The notes under the pieces: model-generated
Told to the model about the DNA's origin: nothing
The model's database searches: none
Seen by the model: the letters and a program-made list of their open reading frames with translations, nothing else
Source: an uncultured Pseudocitrobacter sp.
GTDB lineage: Bacteria; Pseudomonadota; Gammaproteobacteria; Enterobacterales; Enterobacteriaceae
Assembly: GCA_913778145.1 (NCBI GenBank)
Contig: CAJYVI010000024.1
Span: forward strand, 1 to 55,298
DNA length: 55,298 nucleotides
Direction: 5' to 3'
Part shown: piece by piece, positions 1-8,015 of the stretch
Position numbering within the stretch: position 1 is the first letter of the stretch
Layout of the letters: every line of letters starts with the position of its first letter
Made by a program: the position numbers and the translations under genes

Positions 1-466
1 TGTGATCCAGCGCCTTGTCCGTCAGGTCTTTACCCAACGCCATTTTGAGGTTATGCCGTGTAGCGATTTCCTTTACCACATCGCCAACAGTTGTCTGGTG
101 CCATGACTTTTCGCGCCGGGTATTGAGGGTTTCACGGAAATCAGCGCTACGGGCACGGATAGTCAGACGATCAGGAGCACCGCTATGCTCAATCTCATCC
201 ACCGTAAATGCCCCTTTTGGGAAAAGCGGCTGGCCCTTCCACCCCAGCGCCAGCTCAATAACCGCACCACGTCGCGGCAGGATGATCAGCCCATCAGCAT
301 CATCCAGCTCCAGATCAAGCTGGTCAGCCTCAAAACCCCGGTTATCGGTCAGCGTCAGACTCACCAGACGCGCATCCAGCGCGGTGGTCACGTCCTTACC
401 TTCAATAGTGATACTGAAAGCCGGACTTCTGCTGTTCAGGTCAAAAAGATCAGAGCTAAAATTCAC
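1..466 (-). CDS. D: Phage tail protein gpD, N-terminal part (cut by window edge)
   Basis: Only the first 155 codons are present; P2 gpD is about 387 residues. gpD is the tail hub protein of the contractile-tail baseplate. I chose the GTG at 466 because it overlaps the stop of U (GTGA) and has a GGAGG ribosome binding site. The translated part contains the P2-like stretches SLTLTDNRGFEADQLD and FTVDEIEHSG, which are diagnostic of this protein. It is the last visible gene of the FI-D late operon. Confidence 0.93.
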   Translation of the reverse strand, partial: MNFSSDLFDLNSRSPAFSITIEGKDVTTALDARLVSLTLTDNRGFEADQLDLELDDADGLIILPRRGAVIELALGWKGQPLFPKGAFTVDEIEHSGAPDRLTIRARSADFRETLNTRREKSWHQTTVGDVVKEIATRHNLKMALGKDLTDKALDH

Positions 467-948
467 TGCAGCAATCCTCCAACCGTATTTTTAATATTAC
501 CTATCGCAGACGTTGCAGAGTCCTGCAGGTTACTGAGCTGATCGCTGAGACTGCCGAACATATCAGACAGTGACTCATCAACCCTTTTCAGGGTCAGGGT
601 AAACTCAATACGGCGCGGCATCCCGCTTTCAAAAAATTCCGTTTTGGTCTGGCTCAGGCTCTCGATCACAAACATGCCGTAAATGGTCCCGCTACCCTCA
701 ATCAGGGGCCATGCTTTGCCCAGCTCTGCCATTTGCTCCAGCGCGAGCAATGACAGTCTGCCGCCGGTGACTTCCGGCAGCAGTACGCCGGATAATGTCA
801 GCGAGTCGTTATCCGGGCCAAGAAACTGCGTTGATGGTCGCCGGTTCACCCGGCTGTTGGCTGCGTGTCGCCAGCTTCGCTGATACTGCAGCTCCTGATA
901 CGGCACTGTACGCAGCATGAAGACATATAACCCCAGCACCATCATCAT
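463..948 (-). CDS. U: Phage tail protein gpU
   Basis: A protein of 161 residues, against about 159 in P2. gpU is the tail terminator or completion protein at the head-proximal end of the P2-type tail. The start ATG overlaps the stop of the upstream tape-measure gene, and its stop overlaps the start of D, as in the P2 late operon. The N-terminus begins with three Met codons; the first is taken as the start. The C-terminal part is hydrophilic with a Ser/Asp-rich stretch. Confidence 0.93.
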   Translation of the reverse strand: MMMVLGLYVFMLRTVPYQELQYQRSWRHAANSRVNRRPSTQFLGPDNDSLTLSGVLLPEVTGGRLSLLALEQMAELGKAWPLIEGSGTIYGMFVIESLSQTKTEFFESGMPRRIEFTLTLKRVDESLSDMFGSLSDQLSNLQDSATSAIGNIKNTVGGLLQ

Positions 949-3900
949 GATTCATATCCCCCTTGATCACTGAAATTACTCCGCGCTTTAGCCCTGGCTT
1001 TGCGCTCGCGCTCGTCAAGCTGCCGCGCGACTTCGCGGGCAATATCCTGCGCACTCTGCCCAGGCTGGGCAGTGATATGAATGGGCGCGTTAATCTCATA
1101 ACGGATCACTGTCGGTACACTGGCAGATTTCGCAGGTTGACTTTGTTTGTATGCCATTGCCGGTAGGCTGTACGGATGCAGAGGAGCAGCCTCTGCAGGC
1201 GCTGCAGCTACGCCCATGACGCCTGCAACGACGGACGCCAGCGCAGCAGTGCGCCGTCTGCTGGTCACATTTGCCGGACCGTTCACAATTTCGGGTCCGT
1301 TCTCCCCAACGATGCCAAACTGCCCTCGCGGGATAATACCGCCCGTGTCGTACATGCCAGCAAATCCCATTGGCGGGAATCCGCCTGGTGGCAACACAAC
1401 CTTACCGTCACCGTTCACCGTAGCAGGCTGCTGTCGTGTAACCTGTTCAGGTAATTTTGCTTTTGCCGCTTCCTTACTGACGATGCCGAGTTTTTCCAGC
1501 AACCACGACACGCCTGACTTGAGAGACTCAAGCGGGTGCATAACCATATTCAGACCTTCCGCCAGTGCCTCACCAAATCTGCGGCCCATTGCAGCTGCGC
1601 TGTTCAGTTCTTCGGCAGTGGATTTAACCGGCGTAAGCAAATCAGTGAACCATCCCCACAAAGCCTGCACCTTGTCGCCAATCCACTGAAAAACAGGCCG
1701 CAATGGTTCAAAGGCAGCACTGATCGGTGCAGCAGCGGCTTTGAACCCCTCCACCACACCACCCAAAAATGCGCTAATCGGCTGCCAGTATTTCCAGACA
1801 ACCAGCGCCACGCCAGCCAGCGCCGCCACAACCAGCCCTATCGGACTCAGTAACGCACCCAGCAGGCCGGAAATGCCATATAGCGTGACACGAAGTAATG
1901 CCAGTGGACCAGATACCAGAAAACGCAGCACGCCACCGGCAGCAGACAACCCGCCCCGCAGCGTTGCCAGCGGATTCATCACCATACCAATTACATTACG
2001 AATACCGGACATTCCGGCGCGTAGCATGGCAAGCGGCGCACCTGCTACCGCTTTAAGTGCATTGCCAGCCAGCCCGACAGAACGGCGCAGGGAATTAAGG
2101 GGAGTGCTCAGCAGCCCGGCACTGCCGCCGGATGAGGCCATACCACGACGCAACAGGGAAAGTGGAGCACCTGCCAGCCATGACAACGCACTGCCGGTGC
2201 GGTTCACTGCGGCAGTAACAGAAGGTAAAGTTTTTACACCCAGCACAGACATGCCAAACCGGATTACCGCCAGCGGCCCCAGCACAGCAGCTAACGCCAC
2301 CGCAAGCGTGCCGAGCGCAACGGTGATCGCGGCAGTCGCTGCAGCAACTTTCATCAGCGTGCCTGTCAGCTGCGGGTTGGCCTCCACCCAGCGACGTAAT
2401 GCGCCGGTGACGCGTTTTACGGAATCCATAATGTCCATCAGTGGTTGGCGCAGCGTTTCGCCCAGACTACTGAAAGCGTTCTGCGCCCCTGTTTTGACCA
2501 GCAACCACTGCGCAGATAAAGAGTCTTTGTTGATATCAGATTCTTTCTGCATGGAGCCGTTCGCTTCATTGCCTGATGTGAGTTTCAGCTGGCGCTGCAA
2601 CTCCGGCAGGTTGTTAGCCAGCTTTGCGGCGTCGTCACCAAATTCTTTGCCGAAAACCATCGTCATGGCAGACAGACGTTTATCCTTTGGTAGTTTGTTG
2701 ACCTTCTCCAGAACGCGCTGGATAGTGCCCATTGCGTCGGTTGTCATCTGCTTCTCAATCTCAGCGGGATTGAGTTTAAGCAAGTCCATACCCTCAAAAA
2801 AACGCTTACTCTGCATAGTCGCAATTGACAGTTCGCGCACCATTGCATTCGAGGCGCTGGCGGCAATTTCCGGCGCAGCGCCAAGAGACAGGAACGTGGA
2901 ACCAAGGGCCGCCGCTTTTCGATAGTCCAGGCGATCAGCCACGCCCCCCATGCGCTGCAGCACGTCGATAATATCCGCGCCCTTCGACATAGCGTTATCG
3001 TCCAGGTAGTTCAGCGCATCGCCCAGCTGTTCAATATTGCGGGTTGGTACTTTATACAGCTGCGCAATTTTACCCAACCCTTCCGCCAGCTCGTCTGCGG
3101 GTAGCTCAAAGGCCGTTGCGGCTTTTGCCGCCGTGGAGGCAAAAGCCAGCAGGTCACGCTTCTGGTCTTCGTATGGATCGTCCTGGTTGGTTACACCCAT
3201 ACGCGCACCACCTTCAACCAGTGCGGCATAGTCTATAGCGCCGTTCTCCATCGGCAGCTGTTCGCTGGCGGCCTTGATGGCATCCTGCATGTCATAAAAC
3301 TGTTTCGTGCGGTTGCCGTTATCGTCCCGCAGCCCGTTTACCTGCTTTGCCACGCCTTTCATGGCATCTTCCATGCTGGCGTAGCTCTTAACTGCCGCCA
3401 CAACAGGCGCGCCCATTGCCACCCCTGCAGCCGTGGTGGTAGCCCCTGCCCCGGCGATGCGATCCCGCACTTCCAGACGGCGGGAATACTGATCGCGGAT
3501 GGCGTTCATTCGCGCCTGCTGTTCGCCCAGGCGTTTGAGGGATTTCTGCTGCCGGTCCAGCGCCTGCCGGGTTTCGTCGGCATTCTGCCGCAATTCCCGC
3601 TGCGCACTACTGAGCTTTTTCGTGTCCAGTCCGGCTTCATTGAGCGCAAGACGCTGGCGCTGAACCGACTGACGCAAACCGTTATATTTGCTCTGCAACT
3701 CCGTAACGCGGTTTTTTGCCTGCTCAAGCAGTCGCGCCTGCGCAGCCGTCGGGCGGTTGGTGGCAGAGAATTGCGTGGCAAGTTTCGCCGCTTCTTCGCG
3801 TGCGGCTTTAAGGCTGTTACCGGTGACTGCTAACTGCGCGCTGGCCTTACGGAAACCGTCAATGCGGCCCGCCTGAGCATCTAACTCTTTTAAACGGACG

Positions 3901-4019
3901 CGGCTTAGCTGAATGGCTGCAGCCAGCTCTTTTGAGCTGGCCTGCGCGGATCGGAATGGGCGGGTGAGCTTGTCAACCGCATTAAGAATCACCTGCAGGC
4001 GCAGGTTATTGTCACTCAT
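945..4019 (-). CDS. T: Tail tape measure protein gpT
   Basis: A protein of 1024 residues that sets tail length, longer than the P2 protein (about 815), so a longer tail is expected. It has the usual tape-measure layout: an N-terminal coiled-coil region rich in Ala, Gln, Lys and Arg (roughly residues 30-190), a conserved central tape-measure domain, then hydrophobic Ala/Leu/Gly-rich segments (roughly 550-770) with probable membrane-spanning character. The start is the ATG at 4019, eight bases inside the end of E'. An earlier ATG at 4067 in the same frame is less likely, because the homologous N-terminus begins MSDNNLRLQV. Confidence 0.95.
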   Translation of the reverse strand: MSDNNLRLQVILNAVDKLTRPFRSAQASSKELAAAIQLSRVRLKELDAQAGRIDGFRKASAQLAVTGNSLKAAREEAAKLATQFSATNRPTAAQARLLEQAKNRVTELQSKYNGLRQSVQRQRLALNEAGLDTKKLSSAQRELRQNADETRQALDRQQKSLKRLGEQQARMNAIRDQYSRRLEVRDRIAGAGATTTAAGVAMGAPVVAAVKSYASMEDAMKGVAKQVNGLRDDNGNRTKQFYDMQDAIKAASEQLPMENGAIDYAALVEGGARMGVTNQDDPYEDQKRDLLAFASTAAKAATAFELPADELAEGLGKIAQLYKVPTRNIEQLGDALNYLDDNAMSKGADIIDVLQRMGGVADRLDYRKAAALGSTFLSLGAAPEIAASASNAMVRELSIATMQSKRFFEGMDLLKLNPAEIEKQMTTDAMGTIQRVLEKVNKLPKDKRLSAMTMVFGKEFGDDAAKLANNLPELQRQLKLTSGNEANGSMQKESDINKDSLSAQWLLVKTGAQNAFSSLGETLRQPLMDIMDSVKRVTGALRRWVEANPQLTGTLMKVAAATAAITVALGTLAVALAAVLGPLAVIRFGMSVLGVKTLPSVTAAVNRTGSALSWLAGAPLSLLRRGMASSGGSAGLLSTPLNSLRRSVGLAGNALKAVAGAPLAMLRAGMSGIRNVIGMVMNPLATLRGGLSAAGGVLRFLVSGPLALLRVTLYGISGLLGALLSPIGLVVAALAGVALVVWKYWQPISAFLGGVVEGFKAAAAPISAAFEPLRPVFQWIGDKVQALWGWFTDLLTPVKSTAEELNSAAAMGRRFGEALAEGLNMVMHPLESLKSGVSWLLEKLGIVSKEAAKAKLPEQVTRQQPATVNGDGKVVLPPGGFPPMGFAGMYDTGGIIPRGQFGIVGENGPEIVNGPANVTSRRRTAALASVVAGVMGVAAAPAEAAPLHPYSLPAMAYKQSQPAKSASVPTVIRYEINAPIHITAQPGQSAQDIAREVARQLDERERKARAKARSNFSDQGGYES

Positions 4020-4448
4020 CGCTGGCCCCGCTTCTCTGAATCGCTTTATGCCGCCACTCCAGCACATCAGTCAGCGGCATAACGTCAGTGGTGGACGGCG
4101 ACCAGTGAAAGATGGTGGCAATATCTGCCACCAGATCATCAACCGTCAGGCTGTCGGTAAACCGGCAAGCACCGACTTCTTCAACAAAAAAGTCACTACC
4201 TCAACCGACAACGCAGTGAGATCGGCAGGGTCCAGCTCTGCCATTTCCTGCGCGGTCAGCGTCGGGGTGGAGATACGCGGGATCACCGTCATCATTGCGC
4301 CCACGTCCATATCCATAATGGCCTGCAGACGGGTGCCACGCAGCGCGCCGGACTGCGGCTTGCGCAGCACAATTTCAGTAATTTCAGTTTTACCACGCTT
4401 GATCGGGGTATCCAGTTGCACGGTCTTTTCAGTCAGCTTGTCGCTCAT
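4012..4448 (-). CDS. E': E+E' tail assembly chaperone made by -1 frameshifting
   Basis: If ribosomes slip back one base at the T TTT TTG heptamer (minus strand, 4191-4185), translation passes the E stop and continues in the -1 frame to the TGA at 4014-4012. The extension includes FHWSP and LEWRHKAI, matching the E' extension of P2, where the same arrangement is established. The fusion would be about 145 residues, against 142 in P2. The E' stop overlaps the start of T. That the frame is open and conserved is visible; the frameshift itself is inferred from P2. Confidence 0.88.
4146..4448 (-). CDS. E: Tail protein gpE (zero-frame product)
   Basis: A protein of 100 residues, against 91 in P2. 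Together with the frameshifted E+E' form it acts as the tail assembly chaperone pair that loads the tape measure protein during tail-tube polymerisation. The ATG at 4448 is preceded by AGGAA. The gene lies between the tail tube gene FII and tape measure T, the standard position of tail chaperones. A slippery heptamer lies near the 3' end. Confidence 0.93.
   Translation of the reverse strand: MSDKLTEKTVQLDTPIKRGKTEITEIVLRKPQSGALRGTRLQAIMDMDVGAMMTVIPRISTPTLTAQEMAELDPADLTALSVEVVTFLLKKSVLAGLPTA
4185..4191 (-). promoter_or_regulatory. Slippery heptamer for -1 programmed frameshift
   Basis: The minus strand reads T TTT TTG in the frame of gpE, at codons ACT TTT TTG. This is a classic -1 slippery sequence and the same kind of site as in P2 gene E. 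It lies 37 bases upstream of the E stop codon at 4148-4146. Confidence 0.85.
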
Positions 4449-4502
4449 GTTCGTTTCCTGTTAATGAATTACTGGCGCGGCTTCCCGCGCCTTTAAGGTT
4501 AA

Positions 4503-5018
4503 TCAGAGGCCGAGGGCGTTACGGTGTTCTTCCATCAGGTCCACGCCGTCAACGATTTCAACCATGTTGACCAGATCGACCTCATAGAGCACTTCGCCGT
4601 TAATGGTCAACTTCGCGTAGCTGTTGGTGCTACTGACCTTGGTGCTGCTGCTCTCGCCGGTCTTCCACTCGCCGGAATCCACTTCTTTATGACGCCCGCG
4701 CACAACCAGCTCAACGGCCTGCACTTCGCCGGTATCGTCACGCTGAATGGAACCGGTGAAACGCAGCTGGATGCCGTCAACAGTTGCCTTGCCCATCTGC
4801 TTGAATAACAGCAGTTCGGTGCCGCCGATTGAAAATTCCGTGTCCAGTGCGCCGTCATCCAGCCCCATGTCCACGTCCACCGCGCCCGGCATACCGCCGC
4901 CGCGATACTTCTCAAACTTGCGGGTGAATTTCGGCAGGGTCAGGGACTCAACGATTCCCTGCCAGTTGTTCCCGTCGTTGAACAGGTTCAGGTGTTTTAA
5001 CTTGCGTGGTAAAGCCAT
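4503..5018 (-). CDS. FII: Major tail tube protein gpFII
   Basis: A protein of 171 residues (P2 172) that polymerises into the inner tube of the contractile tail. The N-terminus MALPRKLKHLNLFNDGNNW is typical of the P2 tube family. It sits directly after the sheath gene with nine bases between them, and is translated from the same late transcript. Confidence 0.96.
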   Translation of the reverse strand: MALPRKLKHLNLFNDGNNWQGIVESLTLPKFTRKFEKYRGGGMPGAVDVDMGLDDGALDTEFSIGGTELLLFKQMGKATVDGIQLRFTGSIQRDDTGEVQAVELVVRGRHKEVDSGEWKTGESSSTKVSSTNSYAKLTINGEVLYEVDLVNMVEIVDGVDLMEEHRNALGL

Positions 5019-5027
5019 GGTGTCCCC

Positions 5028-6200
5028 TTACGCGCTGACCTGGCTGGAGAAATCCAGCAGGTACTGATCGGTGATGCGCTGGCGCAGCATCAGGTTTTCA
5101 AGCGGCGGCACCGGCGTGTAGTCGTAGTCGATAGTGAGCTTCCCGGCTTTCAGGGAGTCTTTATCGTTCACCGACTCATCCAGCCAGCAGTCTGCGCCGA
5201 TAATGTAGCCCTGCGTTTTCAGGCTGCGCAGCTTGGCGCGGATACCTTCGATAATGTCACGAGCCAGCGACGGGTTAAGCACGCCATCCACCGCCCACAT
5301 GTGCGCTTCTGCGATGGTGTCAGCCAGCACCTGCGCCGTGCGGGTGTAGTTCTCAAAGGCAAACAGCGGATCGTCACTGAGGCAGCGGGAACCCCAGAAG
5401 CGGAAGCCGTCTTTGCGGATAAGTGTGGTGACGTCATTCTGGTTGAGCAGTCCCGCATCGGTTGCCGGGTCCTGCAGATCCCAGAACACATCGGCGGAAA
5501 TGCCGGTGACGCCGTTCACGCCCACGTTGGACAGGGTTTTGTGCCATCCGGTCTGTTCGTCAATTTTGGCGCGCAGACCAAGTGCACGGGCGGAGGCGTA
5601 AGCCGTCGCATCTGCATTCAGCACGGTGTCAAAGTTGATGAAGTCAGGCCAGATCAGCATCCCTTCGCGCTGGCTGAAATTGTCACGGTAGGCAATCGCT
5701 TCTTCCACCGTTTTACAGCCGTAGGCGGAGAGGTAGGCAAACCCGCGCAGACTCTGCGCCACGCTCAGCAGCTCAGTGGCAACCGCCTGCGTGTCATGCC
5801 CCGGCACGCCGAGAATGCGCGGCTTGACGCCCAGCTGCGACTGCGCCGAAAGCAGCGCTTTCATTCCCGTTTTTTTACCGTCAGCGGTCACGCCGCCGAT
5901 AATGTTGGAGGTGGTTTCCGCTTCGGTTTCGCCCTGCGCCACGCGTACAACGACGGTCACGGGTTTAGCCTGGTCCGCAATCGCATCCAGCGAACGGGCC
6001 AGCGTGCCGGATTCGCCCGCTTTACCGCTGGCAGTCAGCACATCGGTCAGCAGGACCGGCTTGTTTAGGGGAAACATGGACGCATCAGCATCATCGCCGG
6101 TGCAGACCATGCCCACGATGGCGGTGCTCACCGTGGTAATGGATCGGGTGCCCTCGTTGACTTCAACAACGCGCACCCCGTGGTGGTAATCCTGAGCCAT
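5028..6200 (-). CDS. FI: Tail sheath protein gpFI
   Basis: A protein of 390 residues (P2 396), the contractile sheath subunit. The start is placed at the ATG at 6200 ([11 protein letters not shown]), which has GGAGAGAC upstream; the longer in-frame extension to 6290 has no homologous counterpart. It is the first gene of the FI-FII-E-T-U-D operon, and a TGT-N12-ACA late-promoter site lies about 80 bases upstream. The Z/fun cargo position of P2, upstream of FI, is occupied here by the DNA invertase. Confidence 0.96.
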   Translation of the reverse strand: MAQDYHHGVRVVEVNEGTRSITTVSTAIVGMVCTGDDADASMFPLNKPVLLTDVLTASGKAGESGTLARSLDAIADQAKPVTVVVRVAQGETEAETTSNIIGGVTADGKKTGMKALLSAQSQLGVKPRILGVPGHDTQAVATELLSVAQSLRGFAYLSAYGCKTVEEAIAYRDNFSQREGMLIWPDFINFDTVLNADATAYASARALGLRAKIDEQTGWHKTLSNVGVNGVTGISADVFWDLQDPATDAGLLNQNDVTTLIRKDGFRFWGSRCLSDDPLFAFENYTRTAQVLADTIAEAHMWAVDGVLNPSLARDIIEGIRAKLRSLKTQGYIIGADCWLDESVNDKDSLKAGKLTIDYDYTPVPPLENLMLRQRITDQYLLDFSSQVSA

Positions 6201-6273
6201 AAGGCAGTCTCTCCGGTTTACAGGGGTCTGCTTATGTTCTGAATGATGAGCGAATAACGCACGTAGCCTGCTA

Positions 6274-6291
6274 TGTGCCAGACATGGCACA
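6274..6291 (-). promoter_or_regulatory. Ogr/Delta-type late promoter site for FI operon
   Basis: TGT-N12-ACA, the activator-binding dyad of P2 late promoters, which lies near -55 in P2. That geometry predicts transcription starting near 6227 on the minus strand, leaving a leader of about 27 bases before FI. The activator gene ogr itself is outside the window. Confidence 0.72.
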
Positions 6292-6304
6292 ATAAGCGGA
6301 AAAA

Positions 6305-6871
6305 CTACTGAGCAGAGGCTAAAGAAGTGGCAGGGAATTTTTTATAAAGCGAAGATACCCCCACATCAAAAATCAGGGCCACTCTTTTTCTAGTTTCACC
6401 TGCAGCAATTAACCTCCCGGCCTGCTCCCACTGTTCCGGCGTTAACTTAGGACGCCGTCCTCCTATTCTTCCTTGTGCTCTTGCAGCAGCTAATCCCGCA
6501 CGAGTTCGCTCAACGATTAACTCACGTTCCATTTCAGCCAGGGCGCCCATGATGTGAAAGAAAAAGCGTCCCATAGGCGTTGAGGTATCAATGCTATCCG
6601 TCAGGCTGCGGAAATTAACGTTTCGCTGGCGCAACTCCTCAACGAGGATGACCAGATGCCGCATACTACGCCCAAGCCGGTCGAGCTTCCAGACAACCAG
6701 CGTGTCTCCAGGAGACAGAGTTTTCAGCAGCTTTTTTAATCCGGGACGGTCAGATGTTTTACCGCTCATTTTATCTTCAAAAATCAGTTCACATCCTGAC
6801 CGCTCAAGCGCATCACGCTGCAGAGCGGTGTTTTGTTCATTTGTTGATACGCGCACATACCCTATATGCAT
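6305..6871 (-). CDS. Gin/Cin/Hin-type serine DNA invertase
   Basis: A protein of 188 residues, the normal size for site-specific invertases. The N-terminus [13 protein letters not shown] carries the catalytic Ser9 in YVRVS. The catalytic domain includes LDRLGRS and the [11 protein letters not shown] stretch at the start of the dimer helix, followed by a C-terminal helix-turn-helix. It flips the neighbouring tail-fibre segment between the two 26-bp sites. The start is the ATG at 6871; the open frame extends further upstream but without the conserved N-terminus. It lies just outside the invertible segment, so it is expressed in both orientations. Confidence 0.95.
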   Translation of the reverse strand: MHIGYVRVSTNEQNTALQRDALERSGCELIFEDKMSGKTSDRPGLKKLLKTLSPGDTLVVWKLDRLGRSMRHLVILVEELRQRNVNFRSLTDSIDTSTPMGRFFFHIMGALAEMERELIVERTRAGLAAARAQGRIGGRRPKLTPEQWEQAGRLIAAGETRKRVALIFDVGVSSLYKKFPATSLASAQ

Positions 6872-6925
6872 CTGTTTTCTCTCATGCAAAAGCGTAGATA
6901 GTGCCCGCGATGAGTGAAAACTGCA

Positions 6926-6951
6926 TTTTCTTAAACGTTGGTTTAGGAGAG
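6926..6951 (+). other. Invertase crossover site, left (dix-like)
   Basis: A 26-bp imperfect dyad built as 12 + 2 + 12 with a central TT. Its right arm is GGTTTAGGAGAG. It shares the core and the whole right arm with the site at 8355-8380 in inverted orientation, and resembles known hix, gix and cix sites. It lies in the coding frame of the silent fibre end. Confidence 0.88.
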
Positions 6952-7332
6952 GCAGCAAAAAGAAACGTCGGCGCAGGAGCAGGACAGATTCCTGATATGT
7001 CTTTTTTTTCCTCGTCAAGAGGAGGTAATGGATACTTTTCTTTACCTGACGACACTATCGTACAATATGGAAGTGCTACAACAATCAGAAATAATGAGGT
7101 TGGAATCGTAACTTTGCCATTCTCATTCCCTTCGAGATTCTCTCAGGTATTGATAACCCACGACGATGCTTCAACTACAGGTGCAATTGCTTTTGGCTCT
7201 GCCACACCAAAAACTGTTTCAACATTTCAGGTTGTTGTGCAGAAGCTAAATTTTAATACCTCCACAGGTGCTATCACCTTAAGAACCGAAGCTTCTCCGT
7301 GTTACGTTCGTTATATTGCAATTGGGAGCTAA
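6937..7332 (+). CDS. Silent alternative C-terminus of tail fibre H
   Basis: An open frame with no N-terminal fibre domain. It begins in the crossover site with VGLGEAAK, matching LGLGEAAK of the expressed fibre, and then diverges completely. It ends in YIAIGS where the expressed form ends in YFAIGY. About 131 codons would replace the expressed end after inversion. The sequence is more AT-rich than the surrounding tail genes, consistent with separate acquisition. It has no promoter of its own in this orientation. Confidence 0.85.
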   Translation, partial: VGLGEAAKRNVGAGAGQIPDMSFFSSSRGGNGYFSLPDDTIVQYGSATTIRNNEVGIVTLPFSFPSRFSQVLITHDDASTTGAIAFGSATPKTVSTFQVVVQKLNFNTSTGAITLRTEASPCYVRYIAIGS

Positions 7333-7336
7333 TTTC

Positions 7337-7546
7337 ATGCTAAACAAATATAGCCCATCTTTAAATACGTTCTTCTTGGCTGGATTTATGCGCCGTTACG
7401 AACAAGCTGGCACATTACCTAGTGATTCAATAGATATCTCCGATGAGGTATTTAACGAATACGCGGGAGAACCGCCTGAAGGGATGATGAGAGTGGCGGG
7501 TAAGGATGGATTACCCACCTGGACGGAAATTATCTACTCATCATAA
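7337..7546 (+). CDS. Short alternative tail-fibre assembly protein (silent)
   Basis: A protein of 69 residues. Start ATG 7337 has GGGAG upstream and lies five bases after the silent fibre stop. It matches the N-terminal half of the expressed chaperone (both have the pattern RV-G-DGLP-W near the middle) but lacks the C-terminal half that the 144-residue partner has. Either the short form is enough for its own fibre tip, or the gene is truncated. It would be expressed only after inversion. Confidence 0.75.
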   Translation: MLNKYSPSLNTFFLAGFMRRYEQAGTLPSDSIDISDEVFNEYAGEPPEGMMRVAGKDGLPTWTEIIYSS

Positions 7547-7580
7547 TTTAGGATCAGTTAAACGCCTCGCTATAACTAGC

Positions 7581-8015
7581 TTATATTAATGGCGATGCGG
7601 GCCACACCGGTTCTGTTGTATCAACGCGCATCAGCAGAACCCGGTATTTTTTCCATTCAGCCAGCGCGGCTATTTCCTCTTCCGTCGCAATTCCTGCATC
7701 AATGGCATCCTGTCGCCACTCGATTTCTGAATCAGCGATAGCTCGTAGTTGCAGTTTTGTTCGCTCATTAGACGCAATAATATCATCGTCTGAAGGCGAA
7801 GGAATATCTCCCCACGCAGGAAGCCCATCATCTCCCGGAACTCTTATTTTATTTTCTGGTGGCGTGGATAACGCAAAAACTTCATACACGGAATATTCCA
7901 CTGGTAACGCATCATCCGGCCATGAACCAGCAGATACATATTGTTCTTTCAATGCCAGCGAATAGAACGCGTTCTCAGATTTACTGTAATAGAAATTGTT
8001 CATAGTCATATCCAT
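7581..8015 (-). CDS. G: Tail fibre assembly chaperone gpG
   Basis: A protein of 144 residues of the P2 G / Mu U / lambda Tfa group, which helps fold and attach the fibre tip. The start codon follows the stop of H directly. The central motif GDDGLPAWGD and the Trp-rich C-terminal end are typical. It is inside the invertible segment, so it switches together with the fibre tip it serves. An internal ATG at codon 5 is a possible alternative start. Confidence 0.9.
   Translation of the reverse strand: MDMTMNNFYYSKSENAFYSLALKEQYVSAGSWPDDALPVEYSVYEVFALSTPPENKIRVPGDDGLPAWGDIPSPSDDDIIASNERTKLQLRAIADSEIEWRQDAIDAGIATEEEIAALAEWKKYRVLLMRVDTTEPVWPASPLI

Noticed and set aside
1741..2925. A 394-codon open frame on the plus strand
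   Set aside because: Antisense to the tape measure gene; Ser/Pro/Ala-rich composition typical of shadow frames.
6872..7018. N-terminal extension of the invertase to 7018
   Set aside because: The extension crosses the crossover site and is not conserved; the family N-terminus begins at the Met at 6871.
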